Assembly (NCBI RefSeq): GCF_001676705.1
Contig: NZ_CP016170.1
Coordinates: forward strand, 1,116,001-1,180,000
Direction: 5' to 3'
Source of the DNA: Bordetella bronchialis
GTDB lineage: Bacteria > Pseudomonadota > Gammaproteobacteria > Burkholderiales > Burkholderiaceae_B
Length of the DNA: 64,000 nt
Part shown: positions 26,901-35,034 of the stretch, piece after piece
Numbering within the stretch: position 1 is the stretch's first letter
How the letters are laid out: each line of letters begins with the position of its first letter
Position numbers and translations under genes: made by a program
Notes under the pieces: model-generated
What the model was told of the DNA's origin: nothing
Seen by the model: the letters and a program-made list of their open reading frames with translations, nothing else
Databases searched by the model: none

Positions 26901-27004
26901 ACCAATGGCTGACCTTCTACATCAACAGCCGCCTGCCCGGGCCGGGCCTGGCCGAGCGGCTGGCGCGCCGCATCAGGCAGTGGACGCGGCTTATTCCACA
27001 GTGA
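23936..27004 (+). CDS. Large effector-like protein with ankyrin-like helical repeats
   Basis: A 1,022-residue protein with no signal peptide; not firmly recognised. Residues 1-50 are Pro/Gly-rich and probably disordered, as in many type III effectors. About 60-350 is a helical domain containing a single Cys in AVCGPGTIANLVTAQRAL, followed by VEIHFVNAAWNYLADEIGLE. From about 560 to 975 there are some eight repeats of 38-40 residues of the form (A)M-x2-GHAxAIxxYxxLLxxPxIlpxIxxxLPxLL, each like an ankyrin-type helix pair. The Cys-plus-helices layout recalls bacterial E3 ligases (NEL), but this is my impression, not a computed match. The upstream 15 bases of the frame lie in a hairpin, so ATG 23936 is chosen. 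Its end overlaps the convergent yfiB by 14 bp. Confidence 0.6.
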   Translation: MYANTVGISGFRPEFYLPYPQKPEAPADGSPQGPPAPPGPGISYQPQVHGSHAQFRASAEFARYREEFHALLDGLARFAARDDMPAQDRQRIADGFHSLYRRRFAEGQSYVHDELIDGIGKRSLESLYALVHDESIPLHIRRAEAINLSESLAVCGPGTIANLVTAQRALLMSAGGIKARLWKMKDLCARNVLTQAASQMFGRRDDYARVEIHFVNAAWNYLADEIGLEPILDSYAPNLHLESPGFLPACREKVLAAITPGNLASLLAEECLSAFNRHAAPPGQRQVSYDDAVAQSFDAILDNILLDMGLSKDRLTLHAFVETDDDVGCYRFRTDATLIAVAVLDMIHAEGLMDDMPVHRGEWRDESGAVEALLAYENLVWRFRFGRAAGAPTWDASAGSPELLRVPQLLRWIDTQPSGAPDVPVLAVRAAIRASDPDELMAVPWHWLLDADIALALLARMGEERARRYVDGRVDGFLYRFPPDQRAAFIDGAMHLGGAVTILASQWYPNMWTLFNETARPGGPTRLQRWVADRNVRAIDAVRVLAEGGWGAATERWGKGHLLYGMLCGDAKRPMLYDAMAADNDVGMAAWARLLCSAAVLPHVRGMLADLLIADRKHGVSALGAAMHRNCAKAVEAYGAMLCHPAILPRIRSRLPTLLSATGHRHAGPRERVNALMFGMDGGGDLAIRAYGRLLLSPALFPLIRKELPRYFGIERGLGRRNARVHKRSPLWWAMHAGRADAIREYRALLTEPRILERLKKWLPALCAAMDPAGQVTALHSALEMGHAEAIDEYRHLLAHPAIAPLIQSALPVLALGEGQWGTPGLAVAMRQGHAAAVAAYGRLLVDDAILPAIRRCLPALLTARPMGEASSLAQALAGGHTEAVREFHALLVHPRILPEIIPVLPRLLIAKSLSGMGGLPMAVHDGHSSTILAYRGILADPRIGPHIETAMMRRLAHSRHADAARVLAAVPDTDGAPVRISPWDIKVDQWLTFYINSRLPGPGLAERLARRIRQWTRLIPQ

Positions 27005-27521
27005 TGACGATGGCGACGCGGCGGTTTTCCGCGCGTCCGGCCGCCGTGCCGTTATCGGCCACCGGGCGGGTCGAGCCCAGGCCCCGTACCTGGACATTGG
27101 CCGCCGGCATGCCGGCGGCGGTCACGACATCCGCCACGGCCTGGGCGCGGCGCAGCGACAACTGCTGGTTGTAATCGGCCGCGCCGACGTTGTCGGTATG
27201 CCCGTCCAGCCGTACGCGGTCCAGCCCCACGCCAAGCAGGTTGCGGGCCAGGCGCTGCAGGTTGTCCGTCGCTTCCGGCTTGACCACGTAGGCGTCGAAG
27301 TCGAACAGCACCTTGTCGGACAGTCCCAGCTCCCAGCCTTCGTCGGTCTGCTTGAAGCCTTCCTGCTTGAGTACTGCGATCTGCGCCGGCGTCAGGCCTT
27401 TGTGCACGGTCTGGCAGCCGGCCAGCAGCATCGCGCCGAAGGCGAGCCACAGGCACCAGCGCATGGATGCCATCCACAGGGTGGGAAACCGGCGGTGGCC
27501 GGAGGGGGAAATCGCTGACAC
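26991..27521 (-). CDS. yfiB: YfiB-like OmpA-domain outer-membrane lipoprotein
   Basis: Third gene of a YfiR-YfiN-YfiB signalling operon. In Pseudomonas, YfiB sequesters the periplasmic inhibitor YfiR at the outer membrane and so switches on YfiN. The 176-residue product has a lipobox LAGC (Cys36) and a C-terminal OmpA peptidoglycan-binding domain (about 65-176: VLFDFDAYVV, LDGHTDNVG, NQQLSLRRAQAV). The start is GTG 27521, with AAGGAG 7 bases upstream and 12 bp after the yfiN stop; ATG 27473 would give a shorter signal sequence. Confidence 0.88.
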   Translation of the reverse strand: MSAISPSGHRRFPTLWMASMRWCLWLAFGAMLLAGCQTVHKGLTPAQIAVLKQEGFKQTDEGWELGLSDKVLFDFDAYVVKPEATDNLQRLARNLLGVGLDRVRLDGHTDNVGAADYNQQLSLRRAQAVADVVTAAGMPAANVQVRGLGSTRPVADNGTAAGRAENRRVAIVITVE

Positions 27522-27533
27522 GTACTTGCTCCT

Positions 27534-28817
27534 TCAGTTGTAGGCGTTGTTGTGGATGCCGCGCGCCGAGCGGCCGCGGCGCGCGGCGGTCGACTGCGTG
27601 CCGCCGCCGCGGCGCTTGGCGTGATACATCGCGCTGTCGGCGGCATCGAAAAGGTCGGCGGCATTGCCGGCATGATCCGGATAGACGGCGATGCCTATGC
27701 TGAGCGAGCAGACGATGTCGTCGCCGTTGGGCAGGCGGATGGGCGCCCGCATGCCCAGCAGGATGTCGTCGGCGATGCGTTGCGCGTCGCTCAGTTCGCG
27801 CAGCGGCGACAGCATGACGGCGAATTCGTCGCCGCCCAGCCGCGCCACGACGTCGCCCTCGCGCAGCTGGCCGCGCACGCGGGCGGCGATATTCACCAGC
27901 ACGGCGTCGCCGGCGGCGTGCCCCATGCCGTCATTGATTTCCTTGAAGCGGTCGCTGTCCAGGAACATGATGGCGACCCGCCGCTCGAGCACCGCGGCAT
28001 CGTGGATGGCGCGGTCGAGTTGTTCCTCGAAGTGCGCGCGGTTGGGCAGGCCGGTCAGGCTGTCGTGCGCGGCCTTGTGCGCCAGCGAGGCGTTTTCGTG
28101 CAGCCATTGCGTCTGCCAGGCCTCGAGTTCGTCCAGCAGGGCATTGAAGTCCTCTCCCAGCGCGTGCAGTTCGCGGATGCGCGCGGGCGGCACGCGGCGC
28201 GAGAAGGCCCGCTCGTTGCGCACGGCATGGGCGACTTCGGCCAGTGCCCGCAGCGGGCGCCCTATCTGGCGCGACGTCCGGCGCGACAGCCGGTTGGCCA
28301 CCAGGCCGCTGATCAACGCGCAGGCGGCGACGCCCGCCAGGCCCTTGAGCAGGAAGTCGAACAGATTGCCGCCGCGTCCCACCAGCAGCAGCCGGCCGAC
28401 CGTCTGCCCCTGGTGGACGATAGGCATGAAGACAGGGGGTGGATTGAGCAGCCGCGCGACCTGCTGGCGCGCCCACGCGAAATTGTCGTCGGCGGAGCGG
28501 TGCCACTCCGCCAGGATTTCGTTCTTCCCGTCGTAGACCACGGCGGCGGCCACGTCTTCCCGGGCGGCGATCGCGGCCAGCGTTTCCGTCGCGGCCACCC
28601 GGTCGTGGAACACGGTGGCCGCTTCCACCGTGTAGGCGATGGAGCGGGCGATCAGCTTCTGGTGATGGTCGGTATAGGCCCGCAGCGCCACCAGCCCGGT
28701 CACGGTCAGGACGATGCCGGCCAGGCCGACGGCGAACAGGGTCACGACGAAATGCAGCCTGCGCAACGCCTGGCGCAGGCTGGGTCGGCTGGAGTCGGGG
28801 CGCGCGTTCTTCTTCAT
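27534..28817 (-). CDS. yfiN: YfiN-like membrane diguanylate cyclase
   Basis: Makes cyclic di-GMP; in the YfiBNR system its activity is held off by YfiR bound to its periplasmic domain. The 427-residue protein has transmembrane helix 1 (about 20-45), a periplasmic domain of about 110 residues resembling CHASE8, transmembrane helix 2 (about 160-180), a HAMP region and a GGDEF domain. The GGDEF motif is near residue 328 with REGD five residues upstream (intact inhibitory site). ATG 28817 overlaps the yfiR stop as ATGA. A frame extending to 29060 belongs to yfiR in another frame. Confidence 0.9.
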   Translation of the reverse strand: MKKNARPDSSRPSLRQALRRLHFVVTLFAVGLAGIVLTVTGLVALRAYTDHHQKLIARSIAYTVEAATVFHDRVAATETLAAIAAREDVAAAVVYDGKNEILAEWHRSADDNFAWARQQVARLLNPPPVFMPIVHQGQTVGRLLLVGRGGNLFDFLLKGLAGVAACALISGLVANRLSRRTSRQIGRPLRALAEVAHAVRNERAFSRRVPPARIRELHALGEDFNALLDELEAWQTQWLHENASLAHKAAHDSLTGLPNRAHFEEQLDRAIHDAAVLERRVAIMFLDSDRFKEINDGMGHAAGDAVLVNIAARVRGQLREGDVVARLGGDEFAVMLSPLRELSDAQRIADDILLGMRAPIRLPNGDDIVCSLSIGIAVYPDHAGNAADLFDAADSAMYHAKRRGGGTQSTAARRGRSARGIHNNAYN

Positions 28818-29356
28818 GGAGATGGCCTGCGACGCGAAAGCTGCAGCACGCTGGGGTGGATGCGGACACCGCTGCGCGCCACGGAATCGAGGTTGACCTG
28901 GAAGCCGACCCGGTCGGGCTGGACGTCCAGGCAAAACATGCTGCCGACGGCGCACTCCGCGTCGTCTTCGACAATGCTTACCACCGGATGTCCGACGATG
29001 CGCCGCAGGACCTGCCGCCGCGCGCCGGGCTTCAGCCCGCCCAGGTAGACCGCATCGCATTCCTGCGCCAGCGCCGGATCGTCGGCGACGGCGCGTCGTA
29101 CTTGCACCGCCAGCGCCGGAGGCCGTGCCTGATCGTCGAACAAAGCCGAGTCATAGGCCGGCTGGCCCGCCACGCACAGGCGGATGACATCCGGCTGCAC
29201 CGGCCAGCGCGTGTAGCCCAGAATCCCCATGACCGCCTGCCCGACCAGGGCGGACCGGGTGGCCGTGTCGGTCGAGGAGGGCGCCGCGCCCGCGGTCGCA
29301 TGGGCAACCGCCAGCAGCGCAGGCAACCAGAAGCGCCAGGCGCGGCGGCCTATCAT
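28814..29356 (-). CDS. yfiR: YfiR-like periplasmic inhibitor of YfiN
   Basis: A 180-residue periplasmic protein with a signal peptide about 1-24 (MIGRRAWRFWLPALLAVAHA, cleavage after AGA). Family features: VGQAVMGILGYTRWP near the mature N-terminus, LCVAGQP, CDAVYLGG, VSIVEDDAECAVGSMFCLD and FQVNLDSVARSGVRIHPSVLQL. The final block is diagnostic of the YfiR/DUF4154 fold. Four cysteines are present, as in YfiR where two disulfides stabilise the fold. First gene of yfiRNB. The longer frame to 29425 runs into the promoter. Confidence 0.88.
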   Translation of the reverse strand: MIGRRAWRFWLPALLAVAHATAGAAPSSTDTATRSALVGQAVMGILGYTRWPVQPDVIRLCVAGQPAYDSALFDDQARPPALAVQVRRAVADDPALAQECDAVYLGGLKPGARRQVLRRIVGHPVVSIVEDDAECAVGSMFCLDVQPDRVGFQVNLDSVARSGVRIHPSVLQLSRRRPSP

Positions 29357-29394
29357 GGGATCGATGCTGGATGAGGAGGCTGGAGAACCGTGGG

Positions 29395-29425
29395 AGTGTA
29401 GATGAGTTTGCTTATTATTTGTCAA
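29395..29425 (-). promoter_or_regulatory. Candidate yfiRNB promoter
   Basis: A perfect TTGACA -35 (29420-29425 on the minus strand) precedes TACACT (29395-29400; four of six to consensus) at a wide spacing of 19 bp. It lies about 40 bp before the yfiR start. Confidence 0.4.
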
Positions 29426-29524
29426 GCGCAGTCAGCACTGGACACAAAGTCTGGCGGGCGCTTGCTCCCCAGGTCTGGCGCGTTACCATGGCGGACAGGC
29501 ATTCAATTCCGTGGGAGGACCCCG

Positions 29525-29959
29525 ATGACGCACTTTGAGTTCCACCAGGATCCCGAGGAACCGGGACTCTGGGCGGTGGACAACGTCGTCTACACCGCGG
29601 ACCGTCCACCCATGCACGTCATGGTGCAGACCGAAGGCGAGATGCCGTCGCGGGAGTGCGGCAAGGCGCTGCAGGCCCTGCTTGCCGTCCTGCCCGACAA
29701 AATCCTGGAGGCCGCGGATCTCCTGCTCGAACACTACACGCGCGAGGAATGCGAGAAGATGGGGGTCGATCCCGCCTGCCTGCCGGCGCAGGACACGGCC
29801 GAGGGCATGGCCCGCGTCGCGGTGTTGCGCGCGCTATGGCTGTTCGATGAAAGCTGCGAAGACTACGAGCTGTGGTTCACCGTGCCCTGGGACCGGGACC
29901 ACACCTATGACGTCGAATTCGAAGAGGGCGAGGCGGTCGCCTGCACCGTGAACGACTGA
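29525..29959 (+). CDS. Small acidic cytoplasmic protein, unknown function
   Basis: A 144-residue, strongly acidic protein (MTHFEFHQDPEEPGLWAVDN at the start, DVEFEEGEAVACTVND at the end). GGGAGG lies 8-13 bases before ATG 29525. It has no membrane segment or signal and I do not recognise the family. The alternating hydrophobic pattern at both ends suggests beta strands around a helical centre (ALQALLAVLPDKILEAADLLLEHY). It is flanked by a divergent yfiR and a convergent unknown gene. Confidence 0.65.
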   Translation: MTHFEFHQDPEEPGLWAVDNVVYTADRPPMHVMVQTEGEMPSRECGKALQALLAVLPDKILEAADLLLEHYTREECEKMGVDPACLPAQDTAEGMARVAVLRALWLFDESCEDYELWFTVPWDRDHTYDVEFEEGEAVACTVND

Positions 29960-29969
29960 GCGCCCGCCT

Positions 29970-30524
29970 TCAGGCGGCGGCGGGCGTATCCGGCGGGTTG
30001 TCCGACGGCTTGTCCGATGTCTCGGCGGACTGCGTGTCGTCCGCCTGCGGGGTTCCGCGGTCGCGCAGGTATTCCACCGGGACGCCGGGGTTGACCTGGG
30101 TGACCCGGTCGCGCTGGATATGCGAACGCACGAATCCCACCTTCTTGGTTGCCGCGCCCTGCAGCAGCACGGACAGGATGGAGCCCTTGTCCTGGATCCA
30201 CTGGGTCTTGCCGCGCAGCAGGCGGATGGCGTCCTCCGCCGGGCCGAGCTTGAAGGTGGCGCCGTTGATCGTGGTCGATTTGCGCGCCGCGAAGTCCGCT
30301 TCCGTCAGGGTCGTCATGGACACCGCGTCCAGGTTGTTGCTCATGCTGTCGATGCGGTAGACGAAGTTGATGCGCGTATGGGGATCCTGGACCACGATGA
30401 ATTTCTCCGATCCGGAGAAGTCCCCGAGCTGTCCGACGACGATGGATTCGACCCATTGATTGCCGCGCTTTTCCTCGGTGTAGAGGAAAATCGTCGGCGG
30501 GGCGGATGTGAGATTCTGCGTCAT
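29970..30524 (-). CDS. Conserved-looking protein of unknown function
   Basis: A 184-residue protein starting MTQNLTSAPPTIFLYTEEKR at ATG 30524. No signal peptide or membrane segment. Residues about 10-120 alternate charged and hydrophobic positions as in a beta-rich domain, and the last 40 residues (TPQADDTQSAETSDKPSDNP) are a disordered tail. No family recognised. A frame extending to 30869 is rejected because the added sequence is a low-complexity GC shadow. Confidence 0.55.
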   Translation of the reverse strand: MTQNLTSAPPTIFLYTEEKRGNQWVESIVVGQLGDFSGSEKFIVVQDPHTRINFVYRIDSMSNNLDAVSMTTLTEADFAARKSTTINGATFKLGPAEDAIRLLRGKTQWIQDKGSILSVLLQGAATKKVGFVRSHIQRDRVTQVNPGVPVEYLRDRGTPQADDTQSAETSDKPSDNPPDTPAAA

Positions 30525-30763
30525 GGCGTAAGGAAAGGGCCAACCGGGCGCGGGACCCGTCCCGGCGCGAACGCGCGGGAGTTTACCCGGGATCCGGCCT
30601 GCATGGGGCGCTGCCCCAGGGTGGCCGGCTGGCGGGGGACCGGGCCCCGGGCCGGCCGGAAGCGTCCGGCGGGCGCGTGGCAGGGGCGGCGACGGCCATG
30701 AGGCGGGGCCCGCGGCGGGCCATGAGCGTCCGGGGTCCCGGCAGCCTGGCCGGCAGCCTGGCC

Positions 30764-31090
30764 TTATTGGCCCTGGGCGCGGCGCTGGTTCAATTCGTCC
30801 AGGCAACGGCCGACGGCCTCGCGCATTTTCGCCGCCGAGGTCGCTTCGCGGTCGGCGTCGTCGCGGCATTGCGTGTACTGGCGCACGCTTTCGGGGCTGT
30901 CCCGCACCGGCGGCGGGGGCGGCACCGCGGGGCCTTGCGGCGTCACGGTCATACGCAGGGTGGACGGGGGCGAAAGGCTGCCGTCGTGGCCGGGGAACTG
31001 CATTTCCTGCGTGGCCTGGGCGTGGACCGGGGCGGCGGCCGCCGCCGCCATCAGGGCGAATACGATTGCGGGAAGCGCGCGTGATTTCAT
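30764..31090 (-). CDS. Small secreted protein, unknown function
   Basis: A 108-residue protein with a clear signal peptide (MKSRALPAIVFALMAAAAAA, cleavage after VHA), a Pro-rich middle (AVPPPPPVRDSP) and a helical C-terminus with two cysteines (QYTQCRDDADR and VGRCLDELNQRR) that could form a disulfide. Probably periplasmic. No family recognised. The 240 bp on its downstream side (30525-30763) hold no gene that I can support. Confidence 0.6.
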   Translation of the reverse strand: MKSRALPAIVFALMAAAAAAPVHAQATQEMQFPGHDGSLSPPSTLRMTVTPQGPAVPPPPPVRDSPESVRQYTQCRDDADREATSAAKMREAVGRCLDELNQRRAQGQ

Positions 31091-31332
31091 ACTGTCCTCT
31101 TCGATGCGCCGGCTGCGTACCGGCTGGGCTGAGACACCGTAGTGCCGCGGGGGTTCAAGGTACCACCGCCGCGGTGGCCCGGGTACCGCGGGGCATGCCG
31201 CGCGTAATGCCCGGAAACAATCGCGCCCATGGGCTAGTTCCTCCGTCCCGAGACCTTTCCTGCCGGCGCCGGTAAAATCGCCCCGTTCCAAAAATTCACA
31301 TTAATCGATCATCGCCTATCAGGAGGACCACC

Positions 31333-32397
31333 ATGGCCCTAGTTTCCATGCGCCAGCTGCTCGACCACGCCGCCGAGAACGGGTACGGCATTCCGGCGTT
31401 CAACGTCAATAATCTGGAGCAGGTCCAGGCCATCATGGAGGCCGCCGCCGAGACCGACAGCCCGGTGATCATGCAGGCATCCGCCGGCGCCCGCAAATAT
31501 GCGGGCGAGGGCTTCCTGAAGTACCTGATCCAGGCCGCGGTGGAATCCTATCCCCACATCCCGGTGGTGATGCACCAGGACCACGGCCAGTCGCCCAAGG
31601 TGTGCCAGGGCGCCATCGACCTGGGTTTTTCCAGCGTCATGATGGACGGTTCGCTGAAGGAAGACGGCAAGACCATCGCCGACTACGACTACAACGTCGA
31701 AGTCACCCGCAAGGTCGTGGAAATGGCCCATAAGGTGGGCGTCACCGTGGAAGGCGAACTGGGCTGCCTGGGCTCGCTGGAAACCATGAAGGGTGACAAG
31801 GAAGACGGCCATGGCGCCGAAGGCACCATGACGCGCGAGCAACTGCTGACCGACCCCGAGCAGGCGGCCGACTTCGTCCGCAAGACCCAGCTCGATGCGC
31901 TGGCCATCGCCATCGGCACCAGCCACGGCGCCTACAAGTTCACCCGCAAGCCCACCGGCGACATCCTGTCGATCTCCCGCATCAAGGAAATCCACCGCCG
32001 CCTGCCCAATACCCACCTGGTGATGCACGGCAGCTCCAGCGTGCCGCAGGAATTGCTGGCGGAAATCCGCGAATTCGGCGGCGACATGAAGGAAACCTAC
32101 GGCGTGCCGGTCGAGGAAATCCAGGAAGCCATCAAGTACGGCGTGCGCAAGGTGAATATCGACACCGACATCCGCCTGGCCATGACCGGCGCCATCCGCC
32201 GCTTCTTCGCCGAGAACCCGTCCAAGTTCGACCCGCGCGAATACCTGAAGCCCGCCCGCGCCGCCGCCAAGACCATCTGTGTGCAGCGCTACACGGAATT
32301 CGGCACCGCCGGCAACGCGAGCAAGATCAAGGCGCTGCCGCTGCAGGAGATGGCCCAGCGCTACGCCGGCGGCAAGCTGGCGCAGGTCGTGCAGTAA
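31333..32397 (+). CDS. fba: Class II fructose-bisphosphate aldolase
   Basis: Zinc-dependent aldolase of glycolysis, gluconeogenesis and, in some relatives, the Calvin cycle. 354 residues. The zinc-ligand segment [11 protein letters not shown] and the following [11 protein letters not shown], the GTSHGAYK motif and [11 protein letters not shown] near the substrate site are all typical of the long class IIB form. ATG 31333 has AGGAGG upstream; TAAAAT at 31273-31278 is a candidate -10. A long hairpin follows. Confidence 0.97.
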   Translation: MALVSMRQLLDHAAENGYGIPAFNVNNLEQVQAIMEAAAETDSPVIMQASAGARKYAGEGFLKYLIQAAVESYPHIPVVMHQDHGQSPKVCQGAIDLGFSSVMMDGSLKEDGKTIADYDYNVEVTRKVVEMAHKVGVTVEGELGCLGSLETMKGDKEDGHGAEGTMTREQLLTDPEQAADFVRKTQLDALAIAIGTSHGAYKFTRKPTGDILSISRIKEIHRRLPNTHLVMHGSSSVPQELLAEIREFGGDMKETYGVPVEEIQEAIKYGVRKVNIDTDIRLAMTGAIRRFFAENPSKFDPREYLKPARAAAKTICVQRYTEFGTAGNASKIKALPLQEMAQRYAGGKLAQVVQ

Positions 32398-32430
32398 ACT
32401 GCGCGCATCAGCCGGCATTTCCTTTATCCG

Positions 32431-32480
32431 ACATTCCCGCTGGACGCGGCCGGCCCAGGCCCCGCGTCCGGCGGGAATGT
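32431..32480 (+). terminator. 19-bp hairpin between fba and purC
   Basis: ACATTCCCGCTGGACGCGG (32431-32449) pairs with CCGCGTCCGGCGGGAATGT (32462-32480) with one G-U type mismatch and a 12-nt loop, followed by TCATTT. It ends 22 bases before the GTG start of purC. Most likely the fba terminator; a read-through or attenuator role for purC is possible. Confidence 0.7.
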
Positions 32481-32502
32481 TCATTTCCGCCATAGGCCAC
32501 CC

Positions 32503-33384
32503 GTGACTTCAGCCCTGCATCAATCCAGTATCCGGTCCTTGCCCCTGCTGGGGCGCGGCAAGGTGCGCGACATGTACGCGGTCGGCGACGACAAGCTGCT
32601 TATCGTCGCGACGGACCGCATTTCCGCTTTCGACGTCATCCTTGACGACCCCATTCCAGGCAAGGGCCAGGTGTTGACGGCGCTGACGGAGTTCTGGCTG
32701 TCGCGGCTGGCGCATCTCATCCCCAACCACTCCACCGGCGTCGCGCCGGAGGACGTGGTGGCGGCGGACGAAATCGAGCAGGTACGGGGCAGGGCGGTGG
32801 TCGTCAAGCGGCTCAAGCCCATCCTGGTAGAGGCCGTGGCCCGCGGCTACCTGATCGGTTCGGGCTGGAAAGACTACCAGGCCACGGGCTCGGTATGCGG
32901 CATCGCCCTGCCGGCGGGACTGCGCCAGGCCGAGCAACTGCCCCAGCCCATCTTCACCCCGGCGGCCAAGGCCGAGTTCGGCACCCACGACGAAAACGTC
33001 GATTTCGACCACGTGGTGCGCGAGGTCGGCCAGTCCATGGCCGAGCGTATCCGCGATGTCACCCTGGCGCTGTACCAGGAGGCTTCCGCCTTCGCCACGA
33101 CCAAGGGCATCATGATCGCCGATACCAAGTTCGAATTCGGGCTGGACGACAAGGGCGGGCTGTACCTGATGGACGAGGTGCTGACGCCGGATTCCTCGCG
33201 CTTCTGGCCGGCCGACAGCTACCGCGTCGGCATCAGCCCGCCTTCGTTCGACAAGCAGTTCGTGCGCGATTGGCTGGAGACCCAGCCCTGGGACAAGACG
33301 CCTCCCGCGCCGCGCCTGCCGGCCGACGTCATCCGCAAGACCGCGGAGAAATACCGCGAGGCCCTGGACCGGCTGACCGCCTGA
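32503..33384 (+). CDS. purC: SAICAR synthetase
   Basis: Phosphoribosylaminoimidazole-succinocarboxamide synthase of purine biosynthesis. 293 residues, with [30 protein letters not shown] at the N-terminus, then [13 protein letters not shown], and DTKFEFG and [12 protein letters not shown] blocks. It is the longer, yeast-like form common in proteobacteria. The start codon is GTG. purE and purK are 1.1 kb downstream, separated by a dsbB-like pair, so the purine genes are near one another but not a single tight operon. Confidence 0.97.
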   Translation: MTSALHQSSIRSLPLLGRGKVRDMYAVGDDKLLIVATDRISAFDVILDDPIPGKGQVLTALTEFWLSRLAHLIPNHSTGVAPEDVVAADEIEQVRGRAVVVKRLKPILVEAVARGYLIGSGWKDYQATGSVCGIALPAGLRQAEQLPQPIFTPAAKAEFGTHDENVDFDHVVREVGQSMAERIRDVTLALYQEASAFATTKGIMIADTKFEFGLDDKGGLYLMDEVLTPDSSRFWPADSYRVGISPPSFDKQFVRDWLETQPWDKTPPAPRLPADVIRKTAEKYREALDRLTA

Positions 33385-33604
33385 CCGGCCGGGCGCCCGC
33401 CGCCGCGCGGGCCCGGGCGGCGCCGCGGGGCCGCGCGGACCCGGCCCTTGAAGTCGTCTTTCCGCGAAGGATCATATATAGTGCCGCGCAACCGCGCCCG
33501 GGAGGGCGACGGGTGCCACCAATCCGGGTCGGCCGCATCGGCCCGGCGCCTTTCTTTGGGCGTTCTTCCGGGGCGCCCCGGTGATGAAAAGGAGGGGCGC
33601 TGCA

Positions 33605-33763
33605 ATGATCATGATGCTGCCGTTTGTGCTTGGCATGCTGGCGGTGTGGTTCGGTATCCGGGGCAAGCGGGGGGCCTGTTTCACGCTGTGGCTACTGACC
33701 CTGGCCGTCTTCGCGGCCTGGGCCCACTACCACATGACCGACGCCCTGCGGCTGTCCCTTTGA
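33605..33763 (+). CDS. DUF5993-type small membrane protein
   Basis: A 52-residue protein with two transmembrane segments (about 2-20 and 27-43) and a C-terminal AHYHMTDALRLSL. The pattern, and its position 10 bp before a dsbB-like gene, match DUF5993 proteins, which commonly accompany DsbB relatives; their role is unknown. ATG 33605 has a strong GGAGGGG 6-12 bases upstream. The frame could extend to 33581, which would include the ribosome binding site, so the shorter start is chosen. An AT-rich stretch at 33448-33480 (TTGAAG and TATATA) may be the promoter. Confidence 0.75.
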   Translation: MIMMLPFVLGMLAVWFGIRGKRGACFTLWLLTLAVFAAWAHYHMTDALRLSL

Positions 33764-33773
33764 GAGACCGGCC

Positions 33774-34349
33774 ATGCAATTCGCGTCGCGGTCTTCGCAT
33801 CCCGCCTCTTTCTTCCTGAACGCGCTGGCGCTGCTGGGCGTTACCGCCGCCCTGGTCCTGGCCTTCGTCTGGCAAATCGTCTTCAACGAGCTGCCCTGTC
33901 CCTTGTGCCTGCTGCAGCGGGTGGCCTTCGTGCTGGCGGGCGCCGGGCTGCTGCTCAATCTGCGCTTCGGCGCGTCGCCCGCGCATTACGCCATGGTGAT
34001 CGCGGCCGCGCTGGGCGGCATCGTGGTGTCGGCGCGGCAGTTGTTGCTGCACCAGGCGCCCGGCGACCCGGGCTATGGTTCCACCCTCCTGGACCTGCAT
34101 TTCTATACCTGGGCGCTGATCGCCTTTGTCGCGCTGATCGCCTATTGCGCCGTGATGCTGGCCCTGGACCGGCGGGCCGGCGACAGCGGCCAGCCGCGCC
34201 GCACGGGCATCGTGGCGGGCGCCATCATGTGGCTGTTTTTCCTGGTCTCGCTGGTCCACGCGGCCAGCACGACGCTGGAATGCGGGGTGGGCGCCTGCCC
34301 GGACAACCCCACCACGTATCAGTTGCTGGCTCCGCTGTCCGGGGACTGA
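33774..34349 (+). CDS. dsbB: DsbB-like disulfide-bond formation membrane protein
   Basis: Inner-membrane quinone-linked thiol oxidase that would reoxidise a DsbA. 191 residues with about five transmembrane helices. The first redox pair is C42-P-L-C45 in NELPCPLCLLQRVAF, the typical DsbB context. The second pair, C170 and C175 (LECGVGACPDNP), is near the C-terminus after the last helix rather than in the loop between helices 3 and 4. This places it in a DsbB-like subfamily. No DsbA gene is in the window. Confidence 0.82.
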   Translation: MQFASRSSHPASFFLNALALLGVTAALVLAFVWQIVFNELPCPLCLLQRVAFVLAGAGLLLNLRFGASPAHYAMVIAAALGGIVVSARQLLLHQAPGDPGYGSTLLDLHFYTWALIAFVALIAYCAVMLALDRRAGDSGQPRRTGIVAGAIMWLFFLVSLVHAASTTLECGVGACPDNPTTYQLLAPLSGD

Positions 34350-34506
34350 CGGGCGGCGCGCAAGGCGCTGCCCCCGGGGCGGGTAAAGATACGGCGCCGG
34401 GGGCGGGCGAAAGACGCCGCGGCGGGGGACGGTTAAAATCGAGGGCTTTCCCCGCCGCCGCGCCCATGCCGCCTGACGGCGGGGGCCATTCCTCTGCCGT
34501 CCCCTT

Positions 34507-35034
34507 ATGACCGCCAATTCCAACTCCTTGCCCGCGCCGACGCCCCTGGTCGGCGTCATCATGGGTTCATCCAGTGACTGGGAAGTCATGAAGCACGCCG
34601 TCACCATGCTGGATGACTTCGGCGTGCCGTGCGAAGCGCGCGTGATCTCCGCCCATCGCATGCCGCAGGACATGGCGGAATACGGCGCGGCGGCGCGCGG
34701 GCGCGGGCTGCGCGCCATCATCGCCGGCGCGGGCGGCGCCGCGCACCTGCCCGGCATGATGGCGGCGCTGACTGAAGTTCCCGTGTTCGGCGTGCCCGTG
34801 CCTTCCAAATACCTGCGTGGCGAGGACTCCCTCCTTTCCATCGTGCAGATGCCCAAGGGCATCCCGGTGGCCACCTTCGCCATCGGCGAGGCCGGCGCGG
34901 CCAATGCCGCCCTGCACGTCATCGCCAACCTGGCCACCATGGACGACGCCCTGCATGCCAGGCTGCTTTCATTCCGTGCGCGCCAGACCGACGCGGCGCG
35001 GGCGATGCGGTTGCCGCCGGGAGAGCAGGCATGA
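34507..35034 (+). CDS. purE: N5-carboxyaminoimidazole ribonucleotide mutase
   Basis: Class I PurE, which converts N5-CAIR (from PurK) to CAIR. 175 residues. [16 protein letters not shown] near the start, [13 protein letters not shown] and [17 protein letters not shown] form the active-site loops. A TAAAAT element at 34434-34439 is a candidate -10. The stop overlaps the purK start (ATGA). Confidence 0.97.
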   Translation: MTANSNSLPAPTPLVGVIMGSSSDWEVMKHAVTMLDDFGVPCEARVISAHRMPQDMAEYGAAARGRGLRAIIAGAGGAAHLPGMMAALTEVPVFGVPVPSKYLRGEDSLLSIVQMPKGIPVATFAIGEAGAANAALHVIANLATMDDALHARLLSFRARQTDAARAMRLPPGEQA

